A stretch of DNA of 64,000 nucleotides from Homarus americanus (Eukaryota > Arthropoda > Malacostraca > Decapoda > Nephropidae). The translations under genes were made by a program, and so were the position numbers. The stretch's first letter is position 1, and each line of letters begins with the position of its first letter. Shown piece by piece: positions 10,860-22,162 of the stretch. The stretch is taken from the NCBI RefSeq assembly GCF_018991925.1, contig NW_024755027.1, positions 102,501 to 166,500 on the forward strand. Direction: 5' to 3'. The notes beneath the pieces are model-generated. The model searched no databases and was not told the origin of the DNA. It was given only the letters and a program-made list of their open reading frames with translations.

Positions 10860-10889
<30 letters not shown>
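10843..10889. repeat. (GTAT)n microsatellite
   Basis: About 11 tetranucleotide units on the plus strand, complementary in motif to the ATAC tracts at 1608 and 1752. Confidence 0.94.
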
Positions 10890-10890
<1 letters not shown>

Positions 10891-11821
10891 TCAGCTCATC
10901 AATCAGTTACTCCGGTCTCAACTAGACGGCGTCCACATCGATGCCTCAGGAGATGCACCTTTGGGTCATAATGTAAATATTTGCCTCATCACTGTCAGTA
11001 AGGAGAGTCGTCATTCATTCTTCTCTCCTGGTGCCCCCTTGCATAATGCATAATAATTCACGGCGACGCTTCTGATGAAATTCCTGCTCCTGCTATTCTC
11101 ATATCGAGGGTACTGCAGCGTCGCCCACAATGGAGCTTGGGGTAAGAGAGGTGGGTGTCGTTGGTGAACATCCACTTGGCTATAACTCTCGTGGTCATGT
11201 GACAGTAACTCAGAAAACTTTGATGGGAGAAACCGATGGATATTTTCTTCTTATGGGGCTCTGAGACGGCCGAGCAGGTCAAATGGTGAGACAGTCAGCT
11301 ATTGGGTCTTGGAACTATTTTTAAATGGGGTATATGAGGAATTGTGTTCTACAAGACTGGGGTCTTTTAAGACTGGGGTCTGATGCGAATAAGGTCAATA
11401 ATTAAGGGAACCTACTAGGGCTGGTGCTTGTTTTTGATGAGTCTTATTAGGACTGAGGCCTATTTTCCATGGAGGCTGTTAGAGTTGATGCCTATTCCTA
11501 ATGGGGCCTATTATGAATAGGTTCCATTCAACCATAAAATAACTTCAACCACGCCCAAAGACTGACCCCGTGTTTACCTTCCGCGGTGTATTAATTACCA
11601 ACAGGTGTGCGCCAGGGACCAATATTACGCTGACGAAGGACGGATTAAGTAACATATATTAAGGATCAGAACACAAACGGTGTCATCATGTAACAAACTT
11701 GACAATTTGTTAAGAAAGATGATACACTCTGGGGATTAAACCGAGACGCGGGTCAACAGCTGTTATCTCTGGTCAACGTTTATGAGCTCATCATCCTGTC
11801 TAATGGAGATTATTTTCGTGT
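10890..11821. other. No gene; degenerate GGGCCTATTAGGACTG-type motif at 11326-11520
   Basis: The stretch 11326-11520 holds degenerate copies of a roughly 20-25 bp motif related to CCTACTAGGATTGGGAC. The motif recurs at 52570-52810 and 58930-59118. The rest has no recognisable feature. Confidence 0.5.
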
Positions 11822-11935
11822 TGAGTTGTCTTGTGATGTGTTGTCTTGTGTTGTGTTGTCTTGTGATGTTTGTCTTGTGTTATGTTGTGTTGTGTTATGT
11901 TGTGTTGTTTTGTGTTGTATTCTGTGTGTGTTGTA

Positions 11936-12008
<73 letters not shown>

Positions 12009-12041
12009 GGAACTATGATGCTTTTTGTTATGCTGTGTAGT

Positions 12042-12098
<57 letters not shown>
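11822..12098. repeat. Compound TTGTG / (TG)n / (GA)n tract
   Basis: A TGTTGTCTTGTG-type irregular tract (11822-11937) grades into a perfect TG run (11938-12007). After 37 bp of spacer comes a perfect GA run (12045-12098). Confidence 0.95.
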
Positions 12099-12100
<2 letters not shown>

Positions 12101-13031
12101 AGGCATCCGACCATCAGCCTGACTCGTGACTCTTTTATCGACGTTCCTGAAATGTTTTGAGATCTATCATACAAATATACTTGTGTGGCGTAGAGTGAAG
12201 AATGGTATATCCAGCGTACTCAAGGAACTAGTTATCTTACTCATTACCCTAACCCAAAGTACTCAGGGGATTGGCATCGTACTCAAGGAGTCAAACATTA
12301 ACCAAACCAACAAGTCTAAAACACCTGGATAATTCAAAATTTTTTTTATTTTTAACTCCTGGTATTTTACGTACACTTAACGACGTCTTTCAATGTCATG
12401 AAATATTCTGCACGGTGGCGGCTGTCAACTGTGTTTATTATGTAAATATTCAAAGGTCATATTAACGAGTCACCTACAGCTCAGTACAGCCATGTTCCCA
12501 AGCTTTTGAGAGGCCAGTTAATTAACAGACATACCTACCCTTATTTAAGCATTAATTTGTGCCTGAAATGTAATGTGTGACACTGTTTGTAATATAACTT
12601 CCTTGCATCAGCAACAGGCAGCTTCTTTAACCAAATATTTCTCAATGGCTGGGTTGGTTACCGGCCCGCGAGAACTGTGTACACTTGACGACCTGTGAAC
12701 ACTGCGGGCTGTAACTCCCGCCCACATCAATCGTACACAACGCGAGGCTGTATTTAGAGAGAACGTTTCCTACTTTATCTCCTGCTGAACGACAATACCT
12801 GTTACTCCACACTCTGAGAAGGAATATTGTTTTCCTCTATACCAATGACCTTCCTGTACCAAAAGCAACAATATATTTTCGTATACACATTTAATTTATA
12901 ACTTATTCAAGAGAAAGTTCGTTTAATTGAAAAAAGTTTGCTTCATAGTGGCATTTATGTGATCTTTTACCCAGTTGATTACGTCACGACATTCAGGTGA
13001 AAGAGTAACAGCTGCTGGCCAGCCACCTCTC

Positions 13032-13033
<2 letters not shown>
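12099..13033. other. No gene; weak TACTCAAGG motif cluster
   Basis: Three copies of a motif like GTACTCAAGGA occur at about 12215, 12260 and 12280; the motif recurs at 13795-13985 (inverted) and 37965-38020. No supported gene. Confidence 0.4.

Positions 13034-13119
<86 letters not shown>
13034..13119. repeat. (TA)n microsatellite
   Basis: Perfect TA tract of about 43 units. Confidence 0.96.
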
Positions 13120-13123
<4 letters not shown>

Positions 13124-13605
13124 CACCTTCAAATTTAATAAAGCATTGATAACAGCGAGAATATTCTACTGTATATTGAAATTTAATGTAATATTGTTTT
13201 ACACTAATGAAATTATCTATAGTGAATGACCGAGATCTTTATTTCGAAAACTTGGTGATTAAAACACTCCTGGTCGATGTATAATATATACTTTTATCTT
13301 ACGCAGGTGAGTGAGCGCAGCGCACACGAGTCACAGGCGTGGTCCACAACAGCTGCACTAGAGGTATTTCTCCTCATCCCATATTATAATAAATTTGGAC
13401 ATTAAATCAATATAACACCTACCTTTCAACAAGTAACACACGTTTCTTTTTATAATGCACAGATTTACGCAACTTCATAATGGACCGACTTGTGAGATGT
13501 TGAATCCAGTTTATGATCTCCAATTGTACTCTCAGAACCTGTCAGCAACAAGAGTGTTTCCATGGGTGCATTTTCTTAACACCTCCAGGTAGTTGCACAC
13601 TCCTT

Positions 13606-13780
13606 GAGTATAATTAATAAGTCCATTAAATAAGATATCGTATCTCTGAGTATAATTAATAAATCCATTAAATAAGATATCGTAACTTTGAGTGTAATTA
13701 ATAAATCCATTAAATAAGATATCGTATCTCTGATTATCATTAATCGGTCCATTCAGTAAGATATAGTAACTCCTTGAACA
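13606..13780. repeat. 42-bp tandem repeat, 4 units
   Basis: Units of about 42 bp containing AATTAATAAATCCATTAAAT then AAGATATCGTA. They are well conserved in the first three and more diverged in the last. The minus frame over it (repeating DILFNGFINYTQ) reflects 42 being divisible by three. Confidence 0.88.
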
Positions 13781-13794
13781 AAACGATGAGTACA

Positions 13795-13990
13795 ATGACT
13801 TAACACCTTGAGTACGATGAATTTAACACCTTGAGTACGATGAATGAGATCACTGAGTAGTACATTGTAACCTCTTGAGTTTGTTGACTTCAACCTTTTG
13901 AGAACAATGATTTAGTCCCTTGAGTGCATTGTCTTTTGAATACGTCGGTCTATTCCACTGAGTACGTTGATGGTATATTCAAGGAGGTTA
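13795..13990. repeat. Degenerate CTTGAGTACGATGA repeat
   Basis: Seven or eight imperfect copies of a 20-25 bp motif around TTGAGTACRATGA, continuing from the 42-bp array. On the other strand the core is TACTCAAGG, as at 12215 and 37970. Confidence 0.65.
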
Positions 13991-14272
13991 AGTCTTCGTA
14001 CTTAAGAGAATGAAGTTCAATGTTATGGCCCCGAGCATGACAAAACCAAACAAACCCTGTTCCTTTATTTTCACGAGGTTCCCAACTATTTAATAAACAA
14101 TGAACATAAAGAAATAATAATTGGGAGGATATTTTTGAACAGTCATTGAGAGGAATAACTCGATTAATATCACACACTGCATCTTTGTTTTGGATATTCT
14201 CATGCTAGGTGAGGTGATCACAGCTCCAAGGAAAGGTAGTTATTATTGTAAGGGAAGCCTAGGTTGTGTATA

Positions 14273-14335
14273 CAGTGAAACCTCTATTTAACGGACTATA
14301 TGGAGAGGAAAGTTCGTTACATGGAGGTTTCACTT
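14273..14335. mobile_element. 63-bp palindromic MITE-like element
   Basis: The left arm CAGTGAAACCTCTATTTAAC is mirrored by the right arm, which reads AAGTGAAACCTCCATGTAAC on the minus strand, leaving about 20 bp between arms. TA dinucleotides flank both ends (14271-14272 and 14336-14337). The CAGTG-type end with a TA target fits a Tc1/mariner or pogo-type miniature element, probably internally deleted to near its inverted repeats. It is too short to encode anything. Confidence 0.65.
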
Positions 14336-14590
14336 TATCGTCATTAACCTTGTCGATAATATAACGCGTATGTTGTGTCTTGGTTCTAATTGCTGCCGTC
14401 CAGATGACTCGTTGTACACTTGGAACTGTTTAACCAGTGATTGACGTCTGAGAGTGATGACTTGTTGAGTTAGGGGTGTATCCCCAGTACTCATCCACGT
14501 CTGGTCACCAGGACAGCACAGGCTAAGAAGAAAGCCTCTACTGGCGAGAGCTGCCACCAGTGTTTGTGCTCTTTGCCAAGTCACAAACAA
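14330..14590 (-). CDS. Unassigned 86-residue ORF
   Basis: Non-repetitive minus frame with balanced composition (for example GDQTWMSTGDTPLTQQ) that overlaps the edge of the 63-bp palindrome at its C-terminal end. No domain was recognised and no strong splice sites are apparent. It may be chance or an exon fragment. Confidence 0.12.
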   Translation of the reverse strand: MFVTWQRAQTLVAALASRGFLLSLCCPGDQTWMSTGDTPLTQQVITLRRQSLVKQFQVYNESSGRQQLEPRHNIRVILSTRLMTIK

Positions 14591-15548
14591 CCAATAAGAC
14601 TTTCCAGTGATTTTAATTTATTGATTATCATAAACTGCCGCGAACAACCTTCTGGGTGACTCCTTCCTTGCGAAGCTCGGAGTCTCAGCCTCGTCACGAG
14701 AAGCGAGATTTGAACTAAAATGGATTTCATTCCCCAAGGAACTTTTCTTTCTAAAGCCGAATAGAAAACTTGGGTTAGTTTTACTTGAAAAGGAACAGAT
14801 GAATGGCTGCAGCCGACGGCCGCCTGTACGTGTGCTTTACTTGATGATAAAACTTTTCATCCGTCCTGAACCCATTTCTCGTCTATATTGAGACACAAAT
14901 TTTTAGAATAACTAATATAAAACTTAACCTTGGAGACAATAGAAGCGTTCTGCATACAGTACTCATATAGCCATAATAATACTGTATACACGTTTAAGAA
15001 GTCTATTAGTACCCGCAGCTGTGACGTATATTGTACGACCAAGATATTACATCATTATGTGTGAAGACTGCCACCATAAATAAGACTTATTAAAAAAGAC
15101 CAGGTTTAAGTGGTTGACGTCTGAATTATTAAGATAGATGAGGCAGCCCATCTTTTACAGCCTCATGTGGTCACAACATCACAAATCAGTTTTCACAGCC
15201 TGAATAACATCTGTTGTCAATTGCTGGTCATAGTCACCACCACGTCCTGTATACATCTATCATAATCACTAGCTCGAATATTATTCTGGATGGAATAATA
15301 ATGGTCCTGTGTATTTACCCCAACACTCCTCGCCTTTGATGATATAATAGTTCAGTGGTGGAGAGTAGAATAAAGGTTCAATGTATACTTGCAGGAATTA
15401 GCTTAAACACAGTTTTAAAACTAAGCGACTGAGGCAGGATGATCCGTGAGTCTGTGAGTGTTCTGTGTTGTGGAACAGAATTTATCAAATATGCATTTGT
15501 TGCTCCCAGTCCACAGTGTATTGTAAATAAATGACGATAACAACTCAT

Positions 15549-15550
<2 letters not shown>
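14591..15550. other. No recognisable feature
   Basis: Unique-looking sequence; only short, motif-free frames were seen. Confidence 0.45.

Positions 15551-15598
<48 letters not shown>
15551..15598. repeat. (TG)n tract at the 5' end of a SINE
   Basis: Perfect TG run of about 24 units ending 7 bp before the tRNA-like head at 15606. The same arrangement is seen for the copies at 37585 and 45137. Confidence 0.95.
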
Positions 15599-15601
<3 letters not shown>

Positions 15602-15605
15602 CAGA

Positions 15606-15944
15606 CGACCCGTGGTGTAACGGTGAGCGTGCTCACTTCGCAAGCAAGTGGTGCCTGGTTCGATCCCCGGGCAGGGTGAAACTCTGGACAAGTTTCTTGA
15701 CGCCATTTGCCTCTGCCTACCCAGCAGTAATTGGGAACCTGGATGTTAATCAATTTGCGGATCGTGTTCCGGGGCAATGGTTAGCCAGTGCAGTTGGCGA
15801 GTTGTCCGGTCTTCTCGGACTATTCGTTGACGCTGGGTCATGCAGCTCGTTAACTCAGGGTGTGGTTGTTGTGTTGGCGACAGCTTTATACGTCTTCAAC
15901 AAACTCAGGCCTAGGTGGCCCTTGGGCCGGCCATCCTCGTACAC
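15606..15944 (+). mobile_element. tRNA-derived SINE, family 1, copy A
   Basis: The head carries A box TGGTGTAACGG (15613-15623) and B box GGTTCGATCCC (15657-15667). The head resembles tRNA-Val or tRNA-Ala, but the loop does not give a confident anticodon. A central segment (about 15684-15740) has the order CAAGTTTCTT, TTTGCCTCTG, CAGTAATTGGGAACC, reminiscent of the conserved domain of CORE-SINEs. The body ends with GGCCCTTGGGCCGGCCATCC and CGTACAC, then TG-rich sequence to about 15958. No coding capacity; a 95-codon frame across it is incidental. Copies B (37585) and C (45137) match over the full length. Confidence 0.88.
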
Positions 15945-16012
15945 TATGTGCGTGTGTCCGTAATATATGTATAGTATTTTAGTGGAGTGTTCAGTACCTA
16001 CATCATATTCCA

Positions 16013-16030
16013 ACACACACACACACACAC
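16013..16030. repeat. Short (CA)n tract
   Basis: About nine CA units between the SINE and the 41-bp array. Confidence 0.9.
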
Positions 16031-16184
16031 GTACGTCAGAACTTCTCATTTCCTTTATCTTTTTCAACCCACATCCTGGGCTCAGACTCTTCACGTCATC
16101 CGCCTTATTACTTCATCTTGCCTCCACCCAGGGTCCGTCATGCACACCTGTGTAGCATCAATACCTCAACTATTCTCCTGTACA

Positions 16185-17040
16185 CTCACTCTCTTTGTCT
16201 CTATTGCTGTATTTCTTTCTCTTCTTTCACTATCTTTGTCTCTATTGCTGTATTTCTTTCTCTTCTTTCACTATCTTTGTCTCTATTGTTGTATTTCTTT
16301 CTCTTCTTTCACTCTCTTTGTCTCTATTGCTATATTTCTTTCTCTTCTTTCACTCTCTTTGTCTCTATTGCTGTATTTCTTTCTCTTCTTTCACTATCTT
16401 TGTCTCTATTGCTGTATTTCTTTCTCTTCTTTCACCATCTTTGTCTCTATTGCTGTATTTCTTTCTCTTCTTTCACTATCTTTGTATCTATTGCTGTATT
16501 TCTTTCTCTTCTTTCACTATCTTTGTCTCTATTGCTGTATTTCTTTCTCTTCTTTCACTATCTTTGTCTCTATTGCTGTATTTCTTTCTCTTCTTTCACT
16601 ATCTTTGTCTCTATTGCTGTATTTCTTTCTCTTCTTTCACTATCTTTGTCTCTATTGCTGTATTTCTTTCTCTTCTTTCACTATCTTTGTCTCTATTGCT
16701 GTATTTCTTTCTCTTCTTTCACTATCTTTGTCTCTATTGCTGTATTTCTTTCTCTTCTTTCACTATCTTTGTCTCTATTGCTGTATTTCTTTCTCTTCTT
16801 TCACCATCTTTGTCTCTATTGCTGTATTTCTTTCTCTTCTTTCACTATCTTTGTCTCTATTGCTGTATTTCTTTCTCTTCTTTCACCATCTTTGTCTCTA
16901 TTGCTGTATTTCTTTCTCTTCTTTCACTATCTCTGTCTCTATTGCTGTATTTCTTTCTCTTCTTTCACTATCTTTGTCTCTATTGCTGTATTTCTTTCTC
17001 TTCTTTCACCATCTTTGTCTCTATTGCTATATTTCTGTTT
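16185..17040. repeat. 41-bp minisatellite, about 21 units
   Basis: Near-identical units of 41 bp containing TTTGTCTCTATTGCTGTATT then TCTTTCTCTTCTTTCACTA; polypyrimidine on the plus strand. Substitutions are few (TATC/CATC, GTATC, GTTGT). As 41 is not a multiple of three and the unit has no stop in any plus frame, all three frames stay open over about 1 kb, giving hydrophobic, leucine/phenylalanine-rich translations of up to 389 codons with a 41-residue period. These are treated as artefacts. Confidence 0.96.
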
Positions 17041-17750
17041 TTATTCACCTTTATGCAGCTATTGTCTTCATTCCATTAATTATTCGATTATTTCCATCAC
17101 ACATTGTTATATTCACACTCGCCTCAATTCCTCTGTTTAATCTTCCAGAAAATTAGTATTTATTTCTCTTTGTTCCGTTACTTATTTTCACATTGTTCCG
17201 TTCGTTCTGTACTCTCTCTTCGTACACATTCTTCCAAACTCATTCATATTTGTAATCTATAACTCTTATGTTTACGTCATTCACCTCTAGAGCCTGACAC
17301 ATCTCAATCAGGTTTACAGTCTGTGTTGTTTTATTATACGTTATTATTTTCTTATCTCTTTCATCTCAACACATCTTGTAATATTCCTCTACGTTCCAGG
17401 CAAAATGTTACTTCCTCTCTCTGATCTGTTGACTTCAGTATTTTCTCATAATATTCTCCCTATTTCCTTGTCATTTCTCCTTTTTGTTTCATAAGATATC
17501 TCCCATTTTCATCCATATTGCTTTATCCTCTTGTTCTCTTGGTTCTCTTCCCATACTTACTTCCATCCAATTCAGTTCCTTGTTTTTTTTATATGTCTCG
17601 TTCACAACCATTCTCCCCTTCTTTCATCTCTTCCTCCTTTGTATTCCTTCACCATTCTTGTTACCCTCCTCGTTGTAATCCATGTATTCTTCGTTACTAC
17701 ATATTACTTCTAATTAAAACCAAAATCTTACTTAACATATTATGTCATTG
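17041..17750. other. T/C-rich sequence, no gene
   Basis: Pyrimidine-biased plus strand continues beyond the 41-bp array without clear periodicity. Frames at 17484-17763 are low-complexity. Confidence 0.45.
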
Positions 17751-17802
<52 letters not shown>

Positions 17803-17804
17803 GT
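17751..17804. repeat. (GATA)n microsatellite
   Basis: About 13 GATA units with one AATA variant. Confidence 0.95.
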
Positions 17805-18397
<593 letters not shown>

Positions 18398-18734
18398 TTT
18401 ATGTTTGAGGGGAGTTGTGAATGCAGTAATGTGAATACTTTTCTAGACATCCTCTGTTAGAAACAATGGGGTGATAATTTTTCTCTTAATCCATCAGAGA
18501 AAATCCTGGACATGCTACTGCTGTAGACCGTTTGTGGACTTGAAATCCTCTCCTCATCACCTTCCCATCTGTATTGAACTGTTCATATTGTTTAATTGTG
18601 GAGAAAGTTTACCAGTAGTAACAAGTAAACAACCATATCTTAATAACTAGTCAATGATTTTTTTCCCAAATCCTTAAAACCGAGTGTTGTAATCAGCGAC
18701 ATTAAACGTTATTGGAGTTTTGGTTTTACTTTAA

Positions 18735-19032
18735 ACTAAAAAATTGTCCGGCTTCGCTCAGGTTAGGTATACAGTATTACTTTGACTGTCATAGTTTGTC
18801 CTCCCTGACACGGGTAACCACCTCCCACAATCACCAAGGTGATATTTCAGTCGGGGAAGATTTTTGGTTCTTGCCTGGACCACCCGAGGGTCGGTGGTCA
18901 ATAGTGATGCCAAGGTGCACAACCTTGGCACCCATGTATTATGTGTGTAAAGTTTCAGGTCTGTAACTGCTTCTGTTTTGGAGCTGTGGCTGGAACAGAC
19001 AGACAGACAAACACGTCATTTTATTATTATAG
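18735..19032 (+). mobile_element. RTE-type retroelement 3' end (degenerate)
   Basis: Begins near TTGTCCGGCTTCGCTCAGGT and ends with GGAACAGACAGACAGACAAA, a short spacer and TTTTATTATTATAG. In many arthropods, RTE-clade 3' ends carry a phrase about a following question of elevated 'GTTTCAGGTCTGTAACTG..' type, then a run of CAGA and a short TTATTATA tail; this matches by pattern only. No coding part is preserved. Confidence 0.45.
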
Positions 19033-20084
19033 ATTTTGTGTATATTGTCTATAAAAAAATTATAACTTACTCAGAAATTTCAGGGAAGAAAGTCATTGGT
19101 ACTCGAAACTCGAAATTTGACTTTAATCCTCAATGATTTCTTTTTATCTTGGCGGCCGCCTCAGAAAGTATTTTTACAAGAGTTGTTTTAACGGACTTAA
19201 CAAATGCTTGTGCCTAACACTAGTTTGTGTTTTTACAGGTTGAGGCACCAGTACAAGGAAAGTACAGTACACACTGAAACAGATGTAAATTAACATTATA
19301 ATAGGGTACAGTTTTGAAGTATGAACATCCAAAATTATAAACAGTTTCAAGGACTGAAAATACACGTACACAATATTTAACGTAACTTTTAAATCAAAAA
19401 GTACAAAACAAAATAAACGTACCATTATCATTAAAAATTGTACACAGTAAAAAACTCTGATTAGTAAGACTTGCTTTGTTTGGGAGCATAGTTCATATTT
19501 TATTTCGTATTTTTTGTTGAATGTATTTTACTAACACTGATGAGTGCTGACCCTTCAGTATGTATTTTTTATAATTAACTTGGATCCAAAGCTTTTCAAA
19601 TGAAGGTTCCAGTGCAACGCATGAAGATATTGTAGGTTACACTTTACAGCTAACAATATTTTACACGAGTTTATTCGGCTTCCTTCTGAAAAATATTGTG
19701 GTTTACTGTATTTTATTTATTTTTCTATGTTATAAAATTATTATCAAAGGATTTATAAACTACGGTTAAGGCTCTTTTTTGTGCAACTAAGATCTTTTAC
19801 TGCATAACTAACTTGGTAATTACACTCGTACATCAACAAATAAAAATAATGAGAGCTAGAAACCTGTTTAAAAAGATTTAAAAGACGCCATTCATGCACC
19901 AATAATTATCTTAGTGTGTCACTGTGTGTTGTGAACTGTGCAGACCAGGACGAGGCGCCTCTCTGCTGTGCTCTGGCTCACTGAATCAATTGAAGGCTGC
20001 TTATCGGGAGAACAATTCTTGTAGTAGTGATGTGTTTTATTACAACGGGAACTCACTGATGTTGTTCATGACGTTGGCCGAGAT
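19033..20084. other. AT-rich, no recognisable feature
   Basis: No gene or repeat supported. The minus frame at 19174-19431 is compositionally AT-driven. Confidence 0.45.
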
Positions 20085-20402
20085 ATTATTGGCCATCATA
20101 TTTGCCGTGGTGTTGGCCATGATGTTGGATGAGAGGCTGGCCGTTGTATTGGCCGGGATGTTAGCCATGATATTGGTCATGGTGGTTGGCGAGATGTTGT
20201 CCATTATATTGGCCATGGTGTTGGCCTTGATGGTGGCCATGGTGTTGGCCGTGATGTTGGCCACGATGTTGGTCATGATATTGGTCATGATGCTGGCCAT
20301 TATATTGGTCATGATGTTGGCCATTATATTGGTCATGATGCTGGCCATTATATTGGTCATGATGCTGGCCATTATATTGGTCATGATGTTGGCCACGATG
20401 TA
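20085..20402. repeat. 12/24-bp minisatellite (TTGGCCATGATG family)
   Basis: Built on a 12-bp half unit such as TTGGCCATGATG. It is degenerate at the left and becomes a regular 24-bp unit (CTGGCCATTATATTGGTCAT plus GATG) at 20285-20395. This shows a local homogenised core with older edges. Methionine/leucine-rich plus and minus frames over it are periodic artefacts. Confidence 0.9.
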
Positions 20403-20785
20403 GTCGTCCCCAAGGAATACACTGAGAAACACTCCCACGTGTATTAAATATCCTCGCCTTACCACCCATACCAGTTCCGTGTGACTCAGGATATTTATCA
20501 AGCTTACAGATCGTTGAGGGAAGTTTACGACTCCACTGAACATATAAACACTATCCACCATCCCTTACCATGAAAAAAATAACTAAATACTTTATAAAAG
20601 AATTAACGGCGCTTCAGTTTTCACCAAAAGCATTTCCAATAGAATCTTTGGTTCTGTTATCTTTGGGCAATAAGTTCACTCGTGTTCACTGCTACACTAC
20701 ACACTGATGAGACCAGTGTGGCCATTAATTTGTCTTCAGTAATTCCTGTAAGTATAATTTTCTCCCTGTTGCCAACACTACAGCG
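20403..20785. other. No recognisable feature
   Basis: Spacer between two minisatellites. Confidence 0.4.
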
Positions 20786-22080
20786 GACCGGTTGTGTTGA
20801 CAGATGTGTGGGGGTGACTGGTTGTGTTGACAGATGTGTGGAGGACGACCGGTTGTGTTGACAGATGTGTGGGGAGTGACTGGTTGTGTTGACAGATGTG
20901 TGGGGGTGACTGGTTGTGTTGACAGATGTGTGGAGGACGACCGGTTGTGTTGACAGATGTGTGGGGGGAGTGACTGGTTGTGTTGACAGATGTGTGGGGG
21001 GGTGACTGGTTGTGTTGACAGATGTGTGGAGGACGACCAGTTGTGTTGACAGATGTGTAGAGAGTGACTGGTTGTGTTGACAGATGTGTGGGGGAGTGAC
21101 TGGTTGACAGATGTGTTTGTGACCAGATGTGGGGGAGTGACTGGTTGTGTTTGACAGATGTGGGGGTGACTGGTTGTGTTGACAGATGTGTGGGGAGTGA
21201 CTGGTTGTGTTGATAGATGTGTGGGGGTGACTGGTTGTGTTGATAGATGTGTGGGGGACGACCGGTTGTGTTGACAGATGTGTGGGGTGACTGGTTGTGT
21301 TGACAGATGTGTGGGGGTGACTAGTTGTGTTGACCCAGATGTGTGGGGGGTGACTGGTTGTGTTGACAGATGTGTAGGTGTAGGCTGGTTGTGTTGACAG
21401 ATGTGTGGGGAGTGACCGTTGTGTTGACAGATGTGTGGGAGGTAACTGGTTGTGTAAAGGACAGATGTGTGGGGGTGACTGGTTGTGTTGACAGGTGTGG
21501 GGTGACTGGATTTGTGTTGACATATGTGTGGGGGTGACTGGTTGTGTTGACAGATGTGTGGAGGACGACCGGTTGTGTTGACAGATGTGTCGGGGTGACT
21601 GGATGTGTTGACAGATGTGTTGAGGGTGACTGGATGTGTTGGCAGATGTGTCGAGGGTGACTGGATGTGTTGACACATGTGTGGGGAAGTGACAGTTGTG
21701 TGTTGACAGATGTGTGGAGGACGACCGGTTGTGTTGACAGATGTGTGTCGAGGGTGACTGGATGTGTTGTTAGATGTGTTGAGGTGACTGGATGTGTTGG
21801 CAGATGTGTCGAGGGTGACTGGATTTGTGTTGACCCAGATGTGTGGAGACGACCAGGATTTGTGTTGACAGATGTGCTGAGGGTGATTGGATGTGTTGAC
21901 AGATGTGTGGTGACTGGTTGTGTTGGTAGATGTGTCGAGAGGTGACTAGGTGGATGTGTTGTGGGGGGTGATCAATAAAGGAAGATGTGTGTGGGGGTGA
22001 TGTGTGACATATGTGTGTGGTGACTGTTTGTGTTGACAGACGTGTGGGGGGTGACAGTTTGTGTGACAGATATGTAGATG
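20786..22080. repeat. 1.3-kb minisatellite (GGTTGTGTTGACAGATGTGT)
   Basis: About 43 units of 27-31 bp with core GGTTGTGTTGACAGATGTGT and a variable spacer (GGGGGTGACT, GGAGGACGACC or GAGGGTGACT). Spacer types are interleaved: GAGGACGACC recurs every few units. Edges are more diverged (after 21600, GGATGTGTT variants). Minus frames of over 300 residues with SVNTTSHP-like repeats derive from this array. Confidence 0.95.
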
Positions 22081-22085
22081 ATATA

Positions 22086-22089
<4 letters not shown>

Positions 22090-22160
<71 letters not shown>
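22090..22160. repeat. (TA)n microsatellite
   Basis: Perfect TA tract of about 36 units immediately after the 1.3-kb minisatellite. Confidence 0.96.

Positions 22161-22162
<2 letters not shown>

Noticed and set aside
15606..15680. Functional tRNA gene
   Set aside because: A and B boxes are present but the acceptor stem does not pair and the loop lacks a sound anticodon. Three copies share a 250-bp downstream body, so it is a SINE.
15676..15963. 95-codon plus frame (MKLWTSFLTPF...)
   Set aside because: Entirely inside SINE copy A; SINEs are non-coding, and the equivalent frames in copies B and C are interrupted.
15987..17156. Open frame of 389 codons rich in leucine, phenylalanine and serine
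   Set aside because: It lies on the 41-bp tandem array, which is open in all three plus frames; the predicted membrane protein is a periodic artefact.
20657..21676. Minus-strand frame of 339 codons with SVNTTSHP repeats
   Set aside because: Produced by the 20786-22080 minisatellite. An overlapping minus frame of similar length in another phase shows there is no frame-specific constraint.
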